From positions 1-43,686 of IMG/VR virus record IMGVR_UViG_3300020055_000001: a DNA stretch of 43,686 nucleotides. One strand, 5' to 3'. A program made the position numbers and the translations under genes. Below the pieces are notes generated by a model. That model was not told the DNA's origin and ran no database searches. It saw only the letters and a program-made list of their open reading frames with translations. Shown piece after piece: positions 1-7,278 of the stretch; within the stretch, counting starts at the first letter, position 1; every line of letters begins with the position of its first letter. The DNA is from a virus.

Positions 1-127
1 ACGCTGGTTACGTCGATCACGGTGGCGAACACCGCTGCCGCTGACGCGACGTTTGACCTTGAGTTGAACAGCGTTGCGATTGCGAACGATGTGACCGTGG
101 CTGCGAATGATTCGATCACTTGGGAGG
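1..127. repeat. Terminal direct repeat, left copy (circularity overlap)
   Basis: These 127 bases are identical to 43560-43686 at the other end. An open reading frame runs continuously across the join, so this is one locus seen twice in a circular or circularly permuted molecule. Exactly 127 is a common assembler k-mer size, so the repeat is more likely an assembly overlap than a biological terminal repeat. Confidence 0.95.
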
Positions 128-219
128 TCAAGCAGGTGCTTGACGCGACCAACACGATCACGGGCTTGGCTTCGGCTACGACCGTGAACTTCCACATCAG
201 CGGATTGGAGATTTCCTAG
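1..219 (+). CDS. Tail-associated beta-rich protein, C-terminal 72 residues (gene crosses the circle junction)
   Basis: This is the 3' part of the gene that starts at 43476. Joined across the 127-bp overlap the product is 100 aa. The frame is open from base 1 (T-L-V-T-S-I-T-V) to TAG at 217-219. The protein is rich in Thr, Ala, Val and Asn, as in small beta-sandwich virion proteins. It is homologous to the C-terminal half of the 187-aa protein at 2106-2669: both have a T-L-Y-T-x-P start, the same spacing, and end in E-I-S. The next gene starts on the last base of this stop codon, so the two are translationally coupled and probably act together as a tail or fibre accessory plus adhesin. The function is inferred from position. 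Confidence 0.8.
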   Translation, partial: TLVTSITVANTAAADATFDLELNSVAIANDVTVAANDSITWEVKQVLDATNTITGLASATTVNFHISGLEIS

Positions 220-1457
220 TGAGCATCCAGCGGTTGAAGAACGCTGATGGGTCATTCCTGCTGTCCAAGATCCTGACAGATGTTGGCACTCACACGTTCA
301 CGGTGGGACAGACGAGCGGCAACGTGCAGGTGAGCGCGTCGCCTCGCGTGAATGTTGTGTTGAGTGACGGCTCTACGAGTCTTAATCAGGGTACCGGCAC
401 GGACTTCGTTGTCGGTGCAGCGAACTTTGACAACATCGCCATTGAAGCGTTTGAGCCAGATACGTCGGTCGCTCTTCGACTGATCGGTGCGGAGACTTCG
501 ACGGCTGGGTCTGTCCCCTCATGGTATGACCAAGTTGGTTACGTCATGGGTGGTAGAGATCGGGGCGGCGCCAACAATCTCACAAACGACAAGTATCTCG
601 CTACCGCTCGCACTTGGTCTGTTGGGACACCTCTTCCCGTGACTGCTTATCAGTCGCGTGGTTGTAGCAATCAGGGTGTCGCTGGCTACCTGTGTAACGG
701 CGATATGAACGGCGTGAATTACAGCGACGATGTGCAGAAGTACGACTACTCCACGAGCACATGGAGTGATCTTTCTTCTGTGTCTACCCCGTGGAGGGGG
801 CGAGATACCCACTCGGTTTTTTGGGAGCGTGGCGCGAACGGTTACGTTTGTAACGGGGGCACGACTGGTCAGTTATCAACCGCCGACAAGGTTGCTTTCG
901 CAACGGACACTTTCTCCACGATAAGTAATGCCAATTACAGCCGTTCAGTCACGCAATTTTTCCATCATCGCGCAAACAACACCGGATACTCGTGGGGCGG
1001 CTACGACGGTGCGAACAATGCAGATGAATGGATGATGCTTGATATGAGTTCGGATACTTGGTCGCATCTCGCCAATCAGGGTTCGGCTCGCCGTGAAGCG
1101 GGAACCGTTGTTGAGGAGGCGGTAGCCGCTTTCACGGCTGGTGATAACACTTTTACCAGCCAAAGCATCACTCGGCATCCTTACCCCAGTACGTCGGGTT
1201 CCACGGTTTGCTACATAGCCGCACCCGTACAAAGTCCTGTCCCGTTGTCGTTTGACACGCACGGCCTGTGGGCCGGTGGTTGGAACGGTGACGAGCGCAA
1301 CTATGTCCAAACATTTGAGTTCGCTACGACCACCAATTACATCTCTACTTATGTGAACGCTTACCTCTCTCCCTCGGGTGAGTACGGCGGTGCGAACGCC
1401 GCAGACGGTGGCATGAGTGACTCTCATCGAAACGGAGCGGGGTTTTGGGACGTATGA
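219..1457 (+). CDS. Kelch-like repeat tail/adhesin protein
   Basis: 412 aa with a GTG start overlapping the preceding TAG by one base. The N-terminus S-I-Q-R-L-K-N-x-x-G is shared with the Gly-rich protein at 2671 (A-I-D-R-L-K-N-x-x-G), suggesting a common anchor of about 10-15 residues. From about residue 105 there are repeated blade-like units of Gly-Tyr plus Gly-Gly or Asn-Gly, followed about 20-30 residues later by a Tyr/Trp pair in an S-T-x-T-W-S-x-L type strand (units near residues 108, 155, 205, 255 and 350). That is the pattern of kelch beta-propellers. Its place between the tail fibre and the lysis genes suggests a host-recognition role. The propeller is a pattern-based call; no catalytic residues were recognised. 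Confidence 0.7.
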   Translation: MSIQRLKNADGSFLLSKILTDVGTHTFTVGQTSGNVQVSASPRVNVVLSDGSTSLNQGTGTDFVVGAANFDNIAIEAFEPDTSVALRLIGAETSTAGSVPSWYDQVGYVMGGRDRGGANNLTNDKYLATARTWSVGTPLPVTAYQSRGCSNQGVAGYLCNGDMNGVNYSDDVQKYDYSTSTWSDLSSVSTPWRGRDTHSVFWERGANGYVCNGGTTGQLSTADKVAFATDTFSTISNANYSRSVTQFFHHRANNTGYSWGGYDGANNADEWMMLDMSSDTWSHLANQGSARREAGTVVEEAVAAFTAGDNTFTSQSITRHPYPSTSGSTVCYIAAPVQSPVPLSFDTHGLWAGGWNGDERNYVQTFEFATTTNYISTYVNAYLSPSGEYGGANAADGGMSDSHRNGAGFWDV

Positions 1458-2002
1458 TCGACGACCGTCCAGACATTCTGGAATCCATTGAGGAAATTAT
1501 CCAGCCACGGAGCCGCTTCCAACTGGAACGCTTCGTGCTTGGTCAGCACGACACAATCGAAATGGCCTTTCAGCAAGTGTGCATGGAACTGCGTGCAACG
1601 ATCTTCTCGTGGAAGCGTGCCACGTTACGCCGCCAACAGATTGAGATTGAGGTGGCTCGGCTCAAGGAATCCGACGATGAGGTCGATCACCTTGAGGCGC
1701 AGATCAAGGAACTGGACTTGGAAGAGGGCAAGTTGCAGGAGCGTGGCACTCTGCGCGAACTCAACCACTTGATTGATATGTACGACCAGTTCCCGCACAA
1801 GTTTACTTACGACGAGTTGGAGGCGGCGCAGCCTGCCTACTGGCAAGCACGCCTCAGTCGTCAAGCGGAGTTGCAGGCCATTGGTCAGGGCAAGGTTGAT
1901 TGGGCGCAACTGAACGCCATTCATCAGGCTGGCTTCTTGCCTGAGTTCATTGAAAAGACGGGTATCACATCAAGCGAGAAGAAGGAACTAGGAAATGCCT
2001 GA
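1454..2002 (+). CDS. Coiled-coil tail-region protein, unknown function
   Basis: 182 aa from ATG 1454, which overlaps the previous TGA as ATGA. A TTG three codons upstream is in frame, but the overlap favours the ATG. The middle (about residues 55-100) is a charged helix rich in Glu, Lys, Arg and Leu in heptad-like order, so it is probably a coiled coil. The C-terminal third contains W-A-Q-L-N-x-I-H-Q-A-G-F-L-P-E-F, which looks like a small helical domain. It lies between two adhesin cassettes, so an assembly or connector role in the tail is plausible. No family was recognised. Confidence 0.8.
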   Translation: MIDDRPDILESIEEIIQPRSRFQLERFVLGQHDTIEMAFQQVCMELRATIFSWKRATLRRQQIEIEVARLKESDDEVDHLEAQIKELDLEEGKLQERGTLRELNHLIDMYDQFPHKFTYDELEAAQPAYWQARLSRQAELQAIGQGKVDWAQLNAIHQAGFLPEFIEKTGITSSEKKELGNA

Positions 2003-2102
2003 GACGAAAAACAGGGATACGGCAGACATTGTTGATGATGCTGCTACGCAAGAAGATCTGGCTTCGGCTGGGTTCAGTCCACTTCTCATGATGGGAGCAT
2101 AA
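1995..2102 (+). CDS. 35-aa small protein overlapping the coiled-coil gene
   Basis: ATG 1995 to TAA 2100-2102, overlapping the previous gene by 8 bases. An AGGA-type ribosome binding site sits just upstream. The peptide is acidic and ends L-L-M-M-G-A. The overlap with a good binding site and the 3-base gap to the next gene fit the packing of this operon. Function unknown. Confidence 0.55.
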   Translation: MPETKNRDTADIVDDAATQEDLASAGFSPLLMMGA

Positions 2103-2105
2103 AAA

Positions 2106-2669
2106 ATGCCGACCACTTACAAGGTGCTGGGACAGGCCGCGTCAAGCGCGTCGTCGCTCTCAGTCACGAACAAGGAACTGACAAGCAACGTCGCTACGTT
2201 GACGTTGAGCGCAGCGCACTCTATTGGCGTGGGCCAGCAGGTGAGCGTCGCTATGGATACCGCTGACGCAGCGTTCGATGGTGTGTTCACCGTCACCGCT
2301 GTTACTAGCACGACTCTTTCCTACGCTTCTTTTGCGTCCGATGTTGCAAGCACAGCAGCGACAGGAACGCTGACAGCGTTTGAACACTCCACGCTCTACA
2401 CCTGTCCGTCTGCTACGGCAGCCGTCGTGTCCACGCTCACGATCTGTAACCGCAGCAACACGGCTGCCTACTACACGGTCGCTATCTCTGACTCAAACTC
2501 TGGTGAGCCAGCGACCAGCAAGTACATCGTTCGTAACGATGTGCTGACGGGGTTTGAGACTGTCGGCCTCACTCTTGGTCTGACCTTGGATGCAACAAAT
2601 AAGTATGTGCGCGTGAGCGCGAGTAACGCGAACCTCACGTTCGCTCTGTTCGGATCGGAGATTTCCTAA
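2106..2669 (+). CDS. Two-domain beta-rich virion protein, paralogue of the 100-aa junction protein
   Basis: 187 aa. Residues about 18-90 form an Ig-like, Thr/Val/Ala-rich module. Residues about 94-187 align with the 100-aa protein crossing the junction: S-T-L-Y-T-C-P-S-A-T against T-T-L-Y-T-V-P-A-A-T, then alternating strands, then the shared terminus E-I-S. It is followed one base later by a gene whose product starts A-I-D-R-L-K-N, just as its paralogue is followed by S-I-Q-R-L-K-N. This is therefore the second copy of a duplicated accessory/adhesin cassette. The role is inferred to be at the tail tip or fibre. Confidence 0.8.
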   Translation: MPTTYKVLGQAASSASSLSVTNKELTSNVATLTLSAAHSIGVGQQVSVAMDTADAAFDGVFTVTAVTSTTLSYASFASDVASTAATGTLTAFEHSTLYTCPSATAAVVSTLTICNRSNTAAYYTVAISDSNSGEPATSKYIVRNDVLTGFETVGLTLGLTLDATNKYVRVSASNANLTFALFGSEIS

Positions 2670-2670
2670 C

Positions 2671-3669
2671 ATGGCTATTGATCGTCTAAAGAACCCGTTT
2701 GGTGCTACCCAAGTTACTTCTGGGCTGGCCCCTGAAAACTGGTCATACTCCAATGCGCAGAGTGGTGGTGACACTCCGTTCACGTTCACGGGAGATGGAA
2801 CAGCCGGAACCGTGAATGGTGGCATCTACCGCGTGCATCGTTTCCCGTATGCCGCAGGAGCCAGTTACGACATTACGTTCTCGCAAGCGGGAATCATAGA
2901 TGCCCTTATTTGCGCAGGAGGCGGTGGTGGACGAGGCCACCTTGCCAGTAGTAACGCATACAGCGGGGGCGGGGGTGGAGCCGGTGGGTTGATCCTTCAA
3001 TACGGCTACGGAGTGACTGCCTCTACTTACTCCATCACCGTTGGTAAAGGTGGTTACAACAACGACGGTTACGGGCCGTACTACTACCGAAGTACATTTG
3101 ATGACGGAGACGACTCTGTGTTTGGATCGCTCACCGCTGTTGGCGGTGGATCGGCTGGTGTTGGTTACACAACCCCGATTGAGGGATACCCCGGTGGCTC
3201 AGGCGGTGGAGCGTCTCACAACAGCGCCACCTCGACCGGCGTAGGGGTTCGCAGCGGTGGTGCTGGGACTGCTTCGCAAGGAAACGACGGCGGCTCTGGT
3301 GGCTGCGTGGTTCTGCACTACGCCTCGGGCGGCGGTGGAGGATACGTCTCGGCAGGTGGGTCTAACAGCGCGACGGATCAGTCTCTTGGTGGCGGTGACG
3401 GCGGTGACGGGCTTGCCAATTTTAAGTTCGATGGATTATCGAACGGGTACGCAGCCGGTGGCGGGGGCGGATCGCAGAATACCTCCGCTTACGGCCCTCA
3501 CGGAAGCGGCGGCGCAGGAGGTGGAGGCGACGCGGCGGGGACTAGCGGGATTCCTTCTAACGCGACTGGAATTGGTTGCGGCGGCGGTGGCGGTGGTAGT
3601 GGGAACGTCACCTTTCGCGGAGGACGAGGCTCCGACGGAATCGTCATCATTCGTTACCGCATCGGATAA
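2671..3669 (+). CDS. Glycine-rich tail tip adhesin
   Basis: 332 aa. After an R-L-K-N-bearing N-terminus and a beta-strand region to about residue 85, most of the protein consists of Gly runs (G-G-G-G-G and similar, more than ten of them) separated by short Ser/Asn/Tyr segments, ending V-I-I-R-Y-R. Such Gly-rich domains occur in phage receptor-binding tips, where they can pack as polyglycine helices with variable loops. The gene follows its accessory protein by one base and is followed by a hairpin at 3684-3714, so it ends a transcription unit. The variable loops between Gly runs would be the receptor-specific part (inference). Confidence 0.8.
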   Translation: MAIDRLKNPFGATQVTSGLAPENWSYSNAQSGGDTPFTFTGDGTAGTVNGGIYRVHRFPYAAGASYDITFSQAGIIDALICAGGGGGRGHLASSNAYSGGGGGAGGLILQYGYGVTASTYSITVGKGGYNNDGYGPYYYRSTFDDGDDSVFGSLTAVGGGSAGVGYTTPIEGYPGGSGGGASHNSATSTGVGVRSGGAGTASQGNDGGSGGCVVLHYASGGGGGYVSAGGSNSATDQSLGGGDGGDGLANFKFDGLSNGYAAGGGGGSQNTSAYGPHGSGGAGGGGDAAGTSGIPSNATGIGCGGGGGGSGNVTFRGGRGSDGIVIIRYRIG

Positions 3670-3683
3670 CTAACAAACCCATC

Positions 3684-3714
3684 AACCCCCCGCATGTGTG
3701 AGGTGCGGGGGTTT
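3684..3714 (+). terminator. Intrinsic terminator-like hairpin after the adhesin genes
   Basis: AACCCCCCGCA and TGCGGGGGTTT form a GC-rich stem of about 10 bp with one bulged C and a 9-base loop, ending in three T. It lies 14 bases after the Gly-rich gene and before the lysis cassette. Confidence 0.7.
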
Positions 3715-3735
3715 ACCTATGTCCAAGGAAAGTGA

Positions 3736-3945
3736 ATGACTCTTGACACACCCGGCGCAGTCTTAGCGATCCTGTCAATCGTTGGCTTGATGCTGTCGGC
3801 TCTCATTTTCGTGATTGACGCTCGCATCAACCGGATGTATCGAGAGATGAAACCTAACGGCGGCCAGTCCATGAGGGATGCGGTTGACCGTATCGAGAAG
3901 AAGATCGACGGCCACATCATGTGGCATTTGGAGGATAAGGAATGA
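3736..3945 (+). CDS. Small single-span membrane protein, holin-like
   Basis: 69 aa. A hydrophobic segment at about residues 8-26 (A-V-L-A-I-L-S-I-V-G-L-M-L...) is followed by a basic, helical tail with V-D-R-I-E-K-K-I-D. The gene overlaps the next membrane protein as ATGA and precedes the endolysin. This is the usual place for a holin, antiholin or lysis regulator. Which of the two small membrane proteins makes the lesion cannot be told from sequence. Confidence 0.75.
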   Translation: MTLDTPGAVLAILSIVGLMLSALIFVIDARINRMYREMKPNGGQSMRDAVDRIEKKIDGHIMWHLEDKE

Positions 3946-4160
3946 ACTCGTGGAAAGACTTCATGGCGTTTCTGAACGATCACCCTGTAGGTGTGGCGTT
4001 GAAGATCTTCGCTGCGACTGCCCTGACGTGGGTGGTGGACAACATCGCGGGGTTCGGCTTGCCTCCGGTTCTTGTGGTTGCGATTCCTCCGGCGATTGTT
4101 GTGTTGGTTGATTACTTGAACGGTGAGAACCCTCGCTTCGGGCGGCAGTCGGATGGCTAA
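3942..4160 (+). CDS. Two-span holin-like membrane protein
   Basis: 72 aa with two hydrophobic segments, about residues 17-33 and 40-58, joined by a short turn. The N-terminus is soluble and the C-terminus is short and charged. This resembles the hairpin topology of class II holins. It starts within the stop of the upstream membrane protein (ATGA) and overlaps the endolysin start by 8 bases, giving a compact lysis cassette. Confidence 0.75.
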   Translation: MNSWKDFMAFLNDHPVGVALKIFAATALTWVVDNIAGFGLPPVLVVAIPPAIVVLVDYLNGENPRFGRQSDG

Positions 4161-4632
4161 GTTGGTGAAGGGCGGTGTCGTCCTTCGTGACCAGATCAAT
4201 GGTCGCTGGCCCGGTCGGGATAAGCGGTCTGATGGTTGGATCGGGGATCGGGCGCACTCTAAGCGCAAGTCCGATCACAACCCTGACAAGAATGGTTGGG
4301 TTCACGCTCTCGACATTGACGAGAACATGGGCAAGGGCAAGTGGCGCAACGGTAGGGCGGCGAGGAAACTCGCCGACCAGTTGCGTGCGTATGCAGCATC
4401 CGGCCTGCCGGGTAGCAAGCGCGTCAAGTACGTCGTGTACGAGGGTCGGCTCGCCTCGGGCACTTACCGCAGTAAGTGGTGGAAGTGGCGGCCTGGTAAT
4501 TGGGGCCACTACCAGCACATTCACATCTCGTTCACGGAGAAGGCACAGAAGGATGAGCGCCTGTGGCCGCTTCCTATCCTGACGAAGGATCGTCAGTTGA
4601 AGAAGGCTTGGCGGAAGAGGCTGTATGGCTAG
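4153..4632 (+). CDS. Endolysin, M15-type zinc peptidase
   Basis: 159 aa from ATG 4153. Zinc-ligand pattern of M15 (VanY/L-Ala-D-Glu peptidase-like) enzymes: S-D-H at about 40-42, H-A-L-D-I-D at about 51-56, and H-x-H (H-I-H) at about 122-124. The expected role is cleavage of peptide bonds in host peptidoglycan after holin triggering. There is no signal peptide and no cell-wall-binding domain; a free peptidoglycan-binding domain is encoded at 6813-7019. A GTG 30 bases upstream is also in frame, but the overlap with the holin stop favours the ATG. Confidence 0.8.
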   Translation: MAKLVKGGVVLRDQINGRWPGRDKRSDGWIGDRAHSKRKSDHNPDKNGWVHALDIDENMGKGKWRNGRAARKLADQLRAYAASGLPGSKRVKYVVYEGRLASGTYRSKWWKWRPGNWGHYQHIHISFTEKAQKDERLWPLPILTKDRQLKKAWRKRLYG

Positions 4633-4906
4633 ATTGCCTGACCGTCGCCCAAAGAAGAAGAAGTACCGGACTGCTGCGTGGACGAGGGCCGAGGGGCAGA
4701 ACCCCGAAGGTGGTCTTAACGAAAAGGGCCGCGCATCTTTGCGTGCAAAGGGACAGGACATTAAGCCACCGCAGCCGGGAGGTGGCCCTCGCAAGCGTTC
4801 TTACTGTGCTCGCAGTAAAGGTCAGATGAAGAAGTTTCCAGGGGCAGCCAAAGATCCTAACTCTCGTTTGAATAAGGCTCGTCGGAAGTGGAAGTGTACT
4901 AACTAA
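4625..4906 (+). CDS. DUF6321-like phage protein
   Basis: 93 aa, strongly basic. It has the conserved blocks I associate with DUF6321 proteins of tailed phages: A-W-T-R-A-E-G-x-N-P-x-G-G-L-N-x-K-G-R, then S-Y-C-A-R-S-x-G-Q-M, then D-P-N-S-R-x-N-K-A and a terminal W-K-C. The biochemical role of the family is not known to me. It overlaps the endolysin stop by 8 bases and the next start by one, so it is made with the lysis and tail genes. Confidence 0.65.
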   Translation: MARLPDRRPKKKKYRTAAWTRAEGQNPEGGLNEKGRASLRAKGQDIKPPQPGGGPRKRSYCARSKGQMKKFPGAAKDPNSRLNKARRKWKCTN

Positions 4907-6816
4907 TGGCTGATAACAAGGCAGTTGTCAATGAACTTCCGTTCGCCATCGGTCGAGACATCATTGATCGGCTGGCTCGTTATGACCGGAGTTCGTTTGC
5001 CGCTGATTACGCGATAGGTAATCAAGCGTGGTTGAGTGCAGCACACGACGCTAATCCTATTAGTCGCGTGACGACGCAGTACCAGAAGGAGCGCGTCGAT
5101 CAAGAGGCTTCAGCGGGTGAGAACTCGCTTTCTAACTGGTGGCTTCGGTCGGCTACCTCGTGGCATCGAGGGGCCGGTGCTGATTTTTATGACGCAGACG
5201 AGGGTGACCTCTTCCGTTTTCGTGAGTCAGCAAACATCGACGTTTGGACTCAAGGCCAGTTGAGCCTACTGAATGACACCGATCAGGTGGCAACCCACGG
5301 AGGCTCTTACGCTCACACCTGCACGATGGGTACTTGGTTTGTCAACGGCGGCAACGTTTACCTGTATCAGATTTCCTCATCTAGTGTCGTTGAGATAACC
5401 GCTTTCACGGCGACCGCACAAGCATTGACGACGGATGGTTGTCACGCTCTCGTAGCGGCGAACGATGGTCTTTACGAAATTACCGAGTCCCTTTCGGTAT
5501 CGAAACTGTACGACGCACCGGGAGGTGCGTGGACTGTCCAGGCCCTTGGCTACGTCAAAGACCGAATCATTGTTGGGTGTCAAATAACTGACGCATTGCC
5601 CATGCGCGTGTTCGAGTTGGGTAGGAACCCTACCTCTCCCCCGGCGGCGATTGACTTAAACACGACGACCGGGGATTCACGATACGAGTACGCGACGACG
5701 GAACTGGATTTTGTCGCTGTTACGGAAACCACATCGGCGATCTTGGTTGCCATGAACATTGGTGTTCAGGCGAAGGTCTTGTCCTTTACGATTGATACGA
5801 CTGCTACTGGCTCCGGTGGGATGCTTGAGCCGATTAATACTGCTGAGTTCCCCACGGGCGAAGTGCTCCGCACTCTTAAGTCTTACCTGAATACGTTTGT
5901 CGTCGCTGCTACCAACCGTGGTATTCGTGTTGCTGCTGAATCCCAATCCGGTAATGGTTTTGTTTATGGTCCTCTATCCGTGGAGGACGACATTCAAGAT
6001 CTTGCCTTCGATGGTGAGTATGTCTATGCGACTCGAAGCCTTGAGCGTTTAGGTGAGCGAGGCCTGTGGCGAATAGATCTTGGGGAGCAGGTGGGTAACT
6101 TCTACGCCTACGCTTCAGATATTTCGGTAGCCAATGGAACACCTCAGTCGGTTGCTTTCGTGGGTACGACGGGACGTGCGCTTGTCTGCACAAGCACGAA
6201 TGTTTATGTGGAGTCGGCTACGGTCAAGGCTCCTGTTGGAGTACTTGATTCTGGCTTTGTTCGGTTTGGTACTACTGAGTACAAGCAGCCAGTCTCCTTC
6301 TCGATCCGCAGCAAGAGCGAGACTGGAACGCTGGGTGTGCGTGTGGTGAACCCCGCTGGTGATGCCGCAGATTTCGGCAGCGTTCCGTTGGGCACGGTTC
6401 TTAACATTCCTGTGTCAGCGGATCTCGTGCCGGATACGGAGTTCGAGGTTCGTGTGACTTTGACTCGTGATTCGAGCGACACGACCAAGGGGCCGGTCTT
6501 GGAGGAGTGGCAGTTCAGGGCGCTTCCGGCTCCGCTTCGTTCGCGCACCATCACAATTCCGCTGTTAGCCTACAACGAAGAGCAGGATTCCAACGGGGTC
6601 ATCCGAACGAGCGACCCGTGGACACGGCTTCAGGCGTTAGAGAAGTTGGAACAAAGCGGCGGTGCTTGTTTGTTCCAGGACTTTTCGAATAATGAAGAAC
6701 GCATCTGCGTGATTCGCGCCGTTCAGTTCGAGCAAACTTCACCACCTTCTTACGTCAATGGATTCGGAGGGATGGTGACCGTACAACTACAGACTGTCGA
6801 TGTGGAGGTAGTGTGA
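4906..6816 (+). CDS. Large beta-rich tail protein, possible nozzle or tail hub component
   Basis: 636 aa. Most of the chain is alternating beta strands with recurring motifs of the type A-L-T-T-D-G-x-H-A-L-V-A-A-N-D-G-L-Y-E-I and D-L-A-F-D-G-E-Y-V-Y-A-T-R, which suggests a beta-propeller in the middle. The last 100 residues (I-T-I-P-L-L-A-Y and F-x-D-F-S-N-N-E) look like a separate tail-domain fold. No tape measure or major tail gene exists, so a part in a short tail (functionally like podoviral nozzle proteins) is the favoured inference. I found no family-defining motif. Confidence 0.6.
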   Translation: MADNKAVVNELPFAIGRDIIDRLARYDRSSFAADYAIGNQAWLSAAHDANPISRVTTQYQKERVDQEASAGENSLSNWWLRSATSWHRGAGADFYDADEGDLFRFRESANIDVWTQGQLSLLNDTDQVATHGGSYAHTCTMGTWFVNGGNVYLYQISSSSVVEITAFTATAQALTTDGCHALVAANDGLYEITESLSVSKLYDAPGGAWTVQALGYVKDRIIVGCQITDALPMRVFELGRNPTSPPAAIDLNTTTGDSRYEYATTELDFVAVTETTSAILVAMNIGVQAKVLSFTIDTTATGSGGMLEPINTAEFPTGEVLRTLKSYLNTFVVAATNRGIRVAAESQSGNGFVYGPLSVEDDIQDLAFDGEYVYATRSLERLGERGLWRIDLGEQVGNFYAYASDISVANGTPQSVAFVGTTGRALVCTSTNVYVESATVKAPVGVLDSGFVRFGTTEYKQPVSFSIRSKSETGTLGVRVVNPAGDAADFGSVPLGTVLNIPVSADLVPDTEFEVRVTLTRDSSDTTKGPVLEEWQFRALPAPLRSRTITIPLLAYNEEQDSNGVIRTSDPWTRLQALEKLEQSGGACLFQDFSNNEERICVIRAVQFEQTSPPSYVNGFGGMVTVQLQTVDVEVV

Positions 6817-7019
6817 TTTCAGCAGTTCCCTACGTTGTGGAAAACGAGCGAGCACCAATTGTGGTCAAGGTTCGAGAGCGACTAAACATCCCAGGTGATA
6901 ACTGCTTGGATCGTGGATTGATGGAAGTCCTTCGTGGGCTTCAGCAGGCAAATGGAATTACCGCTCATGGGGAGTTGGACGAACAAACGTTGGGATTGTT
7001 AAGCCTGACGATTTGGTAA
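6813..7019 (+). CDS. Stand-alone peptidoglycan-binding domain protein
   Basis: 68 aa with a GTG start inside the previous stop (GTGA). Residues about 18-66 match the PG_binding_1 pattern: V-x-V-R-E-R-L, then R-G-L-M-E-V-L-R-G-L-Q-Q-A-N-G-I, then G-E-L-D-E-Q-T-L-G-L-L. In most endolysins this domain is fused to a catalytic domain; here it is a separate polypeptide at the end of the lysis/tail operon. It could target the M15 endolysin or be a virion component. Confidence 0.7.
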   Translation: MISAVPYVVENERAPIVVKVRERLNIPGDNCLDRGLMEVLRGLQQANGITAHGELDEQTLGLLSLTIW

Positions 7020-7023
7020 AGGA

Positions 7024-7055
7024 AGAGGGACGCATTGCGCGTCCCTTCTTTTTTT
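7024..7055. terminator. Strong intrinsic terminator between convergent genes
   Basis: GGGACGC (7027-7033) pairs with GCGTCCC (7039-7045) around the loop ATTGC, followed by TTCTTTTTTT on the + strand. It ends the rightward lysis/tail unit and abuts the stop of the leftward zinc-ribbon gene; the A/G-rich left flank lets it act in both directions. Confidence 0.9.
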
Positions 7056-7275
7056 ATGCCTTTTTCTGAATGTCTTCGAGTTTGGTTTCCGCGATAACGT
7101 GCCGTCCACCACCCCTGGTGCTGGGCTTGAACTGTTGTACGAGTTTGGTGAAGCAGTCGTCGCACAGTTCGCCGAGGTAGTGGGTTGATCCGCGTCGGGC
7201 AGACCACTCCTTTATTGGTATGTCATCTTCGTGAATCCCGCATTTGTCACACGCCAGACTCGTAATCTTCGCCAC
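7054..7275 (-). CDS. Zinc-ribbon protein beside the integrase
   Basis: 73 aa. C-D-K-C at about 9-12 and C-D-D-C at about 38-41 form a four-Cys zinc-ribbon pattern. The tail after it is basic (F-K-P-S-T-R-G-G-G-R-H). It begins four bases after the integrase stop and is probably co-transcribed with it. An excisionase or DNA-binding helper role is possible from position, but nothing in the sequence proves it. Confidence 0.75.
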   Translation of the reverse strand: MAKITSLACDKCGIHEDDIPIKEWSARRGSTHYLGELCDDCFTKLVQQFKPSTRGGGRHVIAETKLEDIQKKA

Positions 7276-7278
7276 TTG

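Noticed and set aside
945-1427. 160-codon antisense frame in the kelch-like gene
   Set aside because: No binding site, and the + strand frame continues a clear repeat protein with overlapping neighbours.
3257-3673. 138-codon alternative frame in the Gly-rich gene
   Set aside because: A shadow of GGX repeats in another frame; the Gly-rich frame has the R-L-K-N start and one-base gap to its partner.
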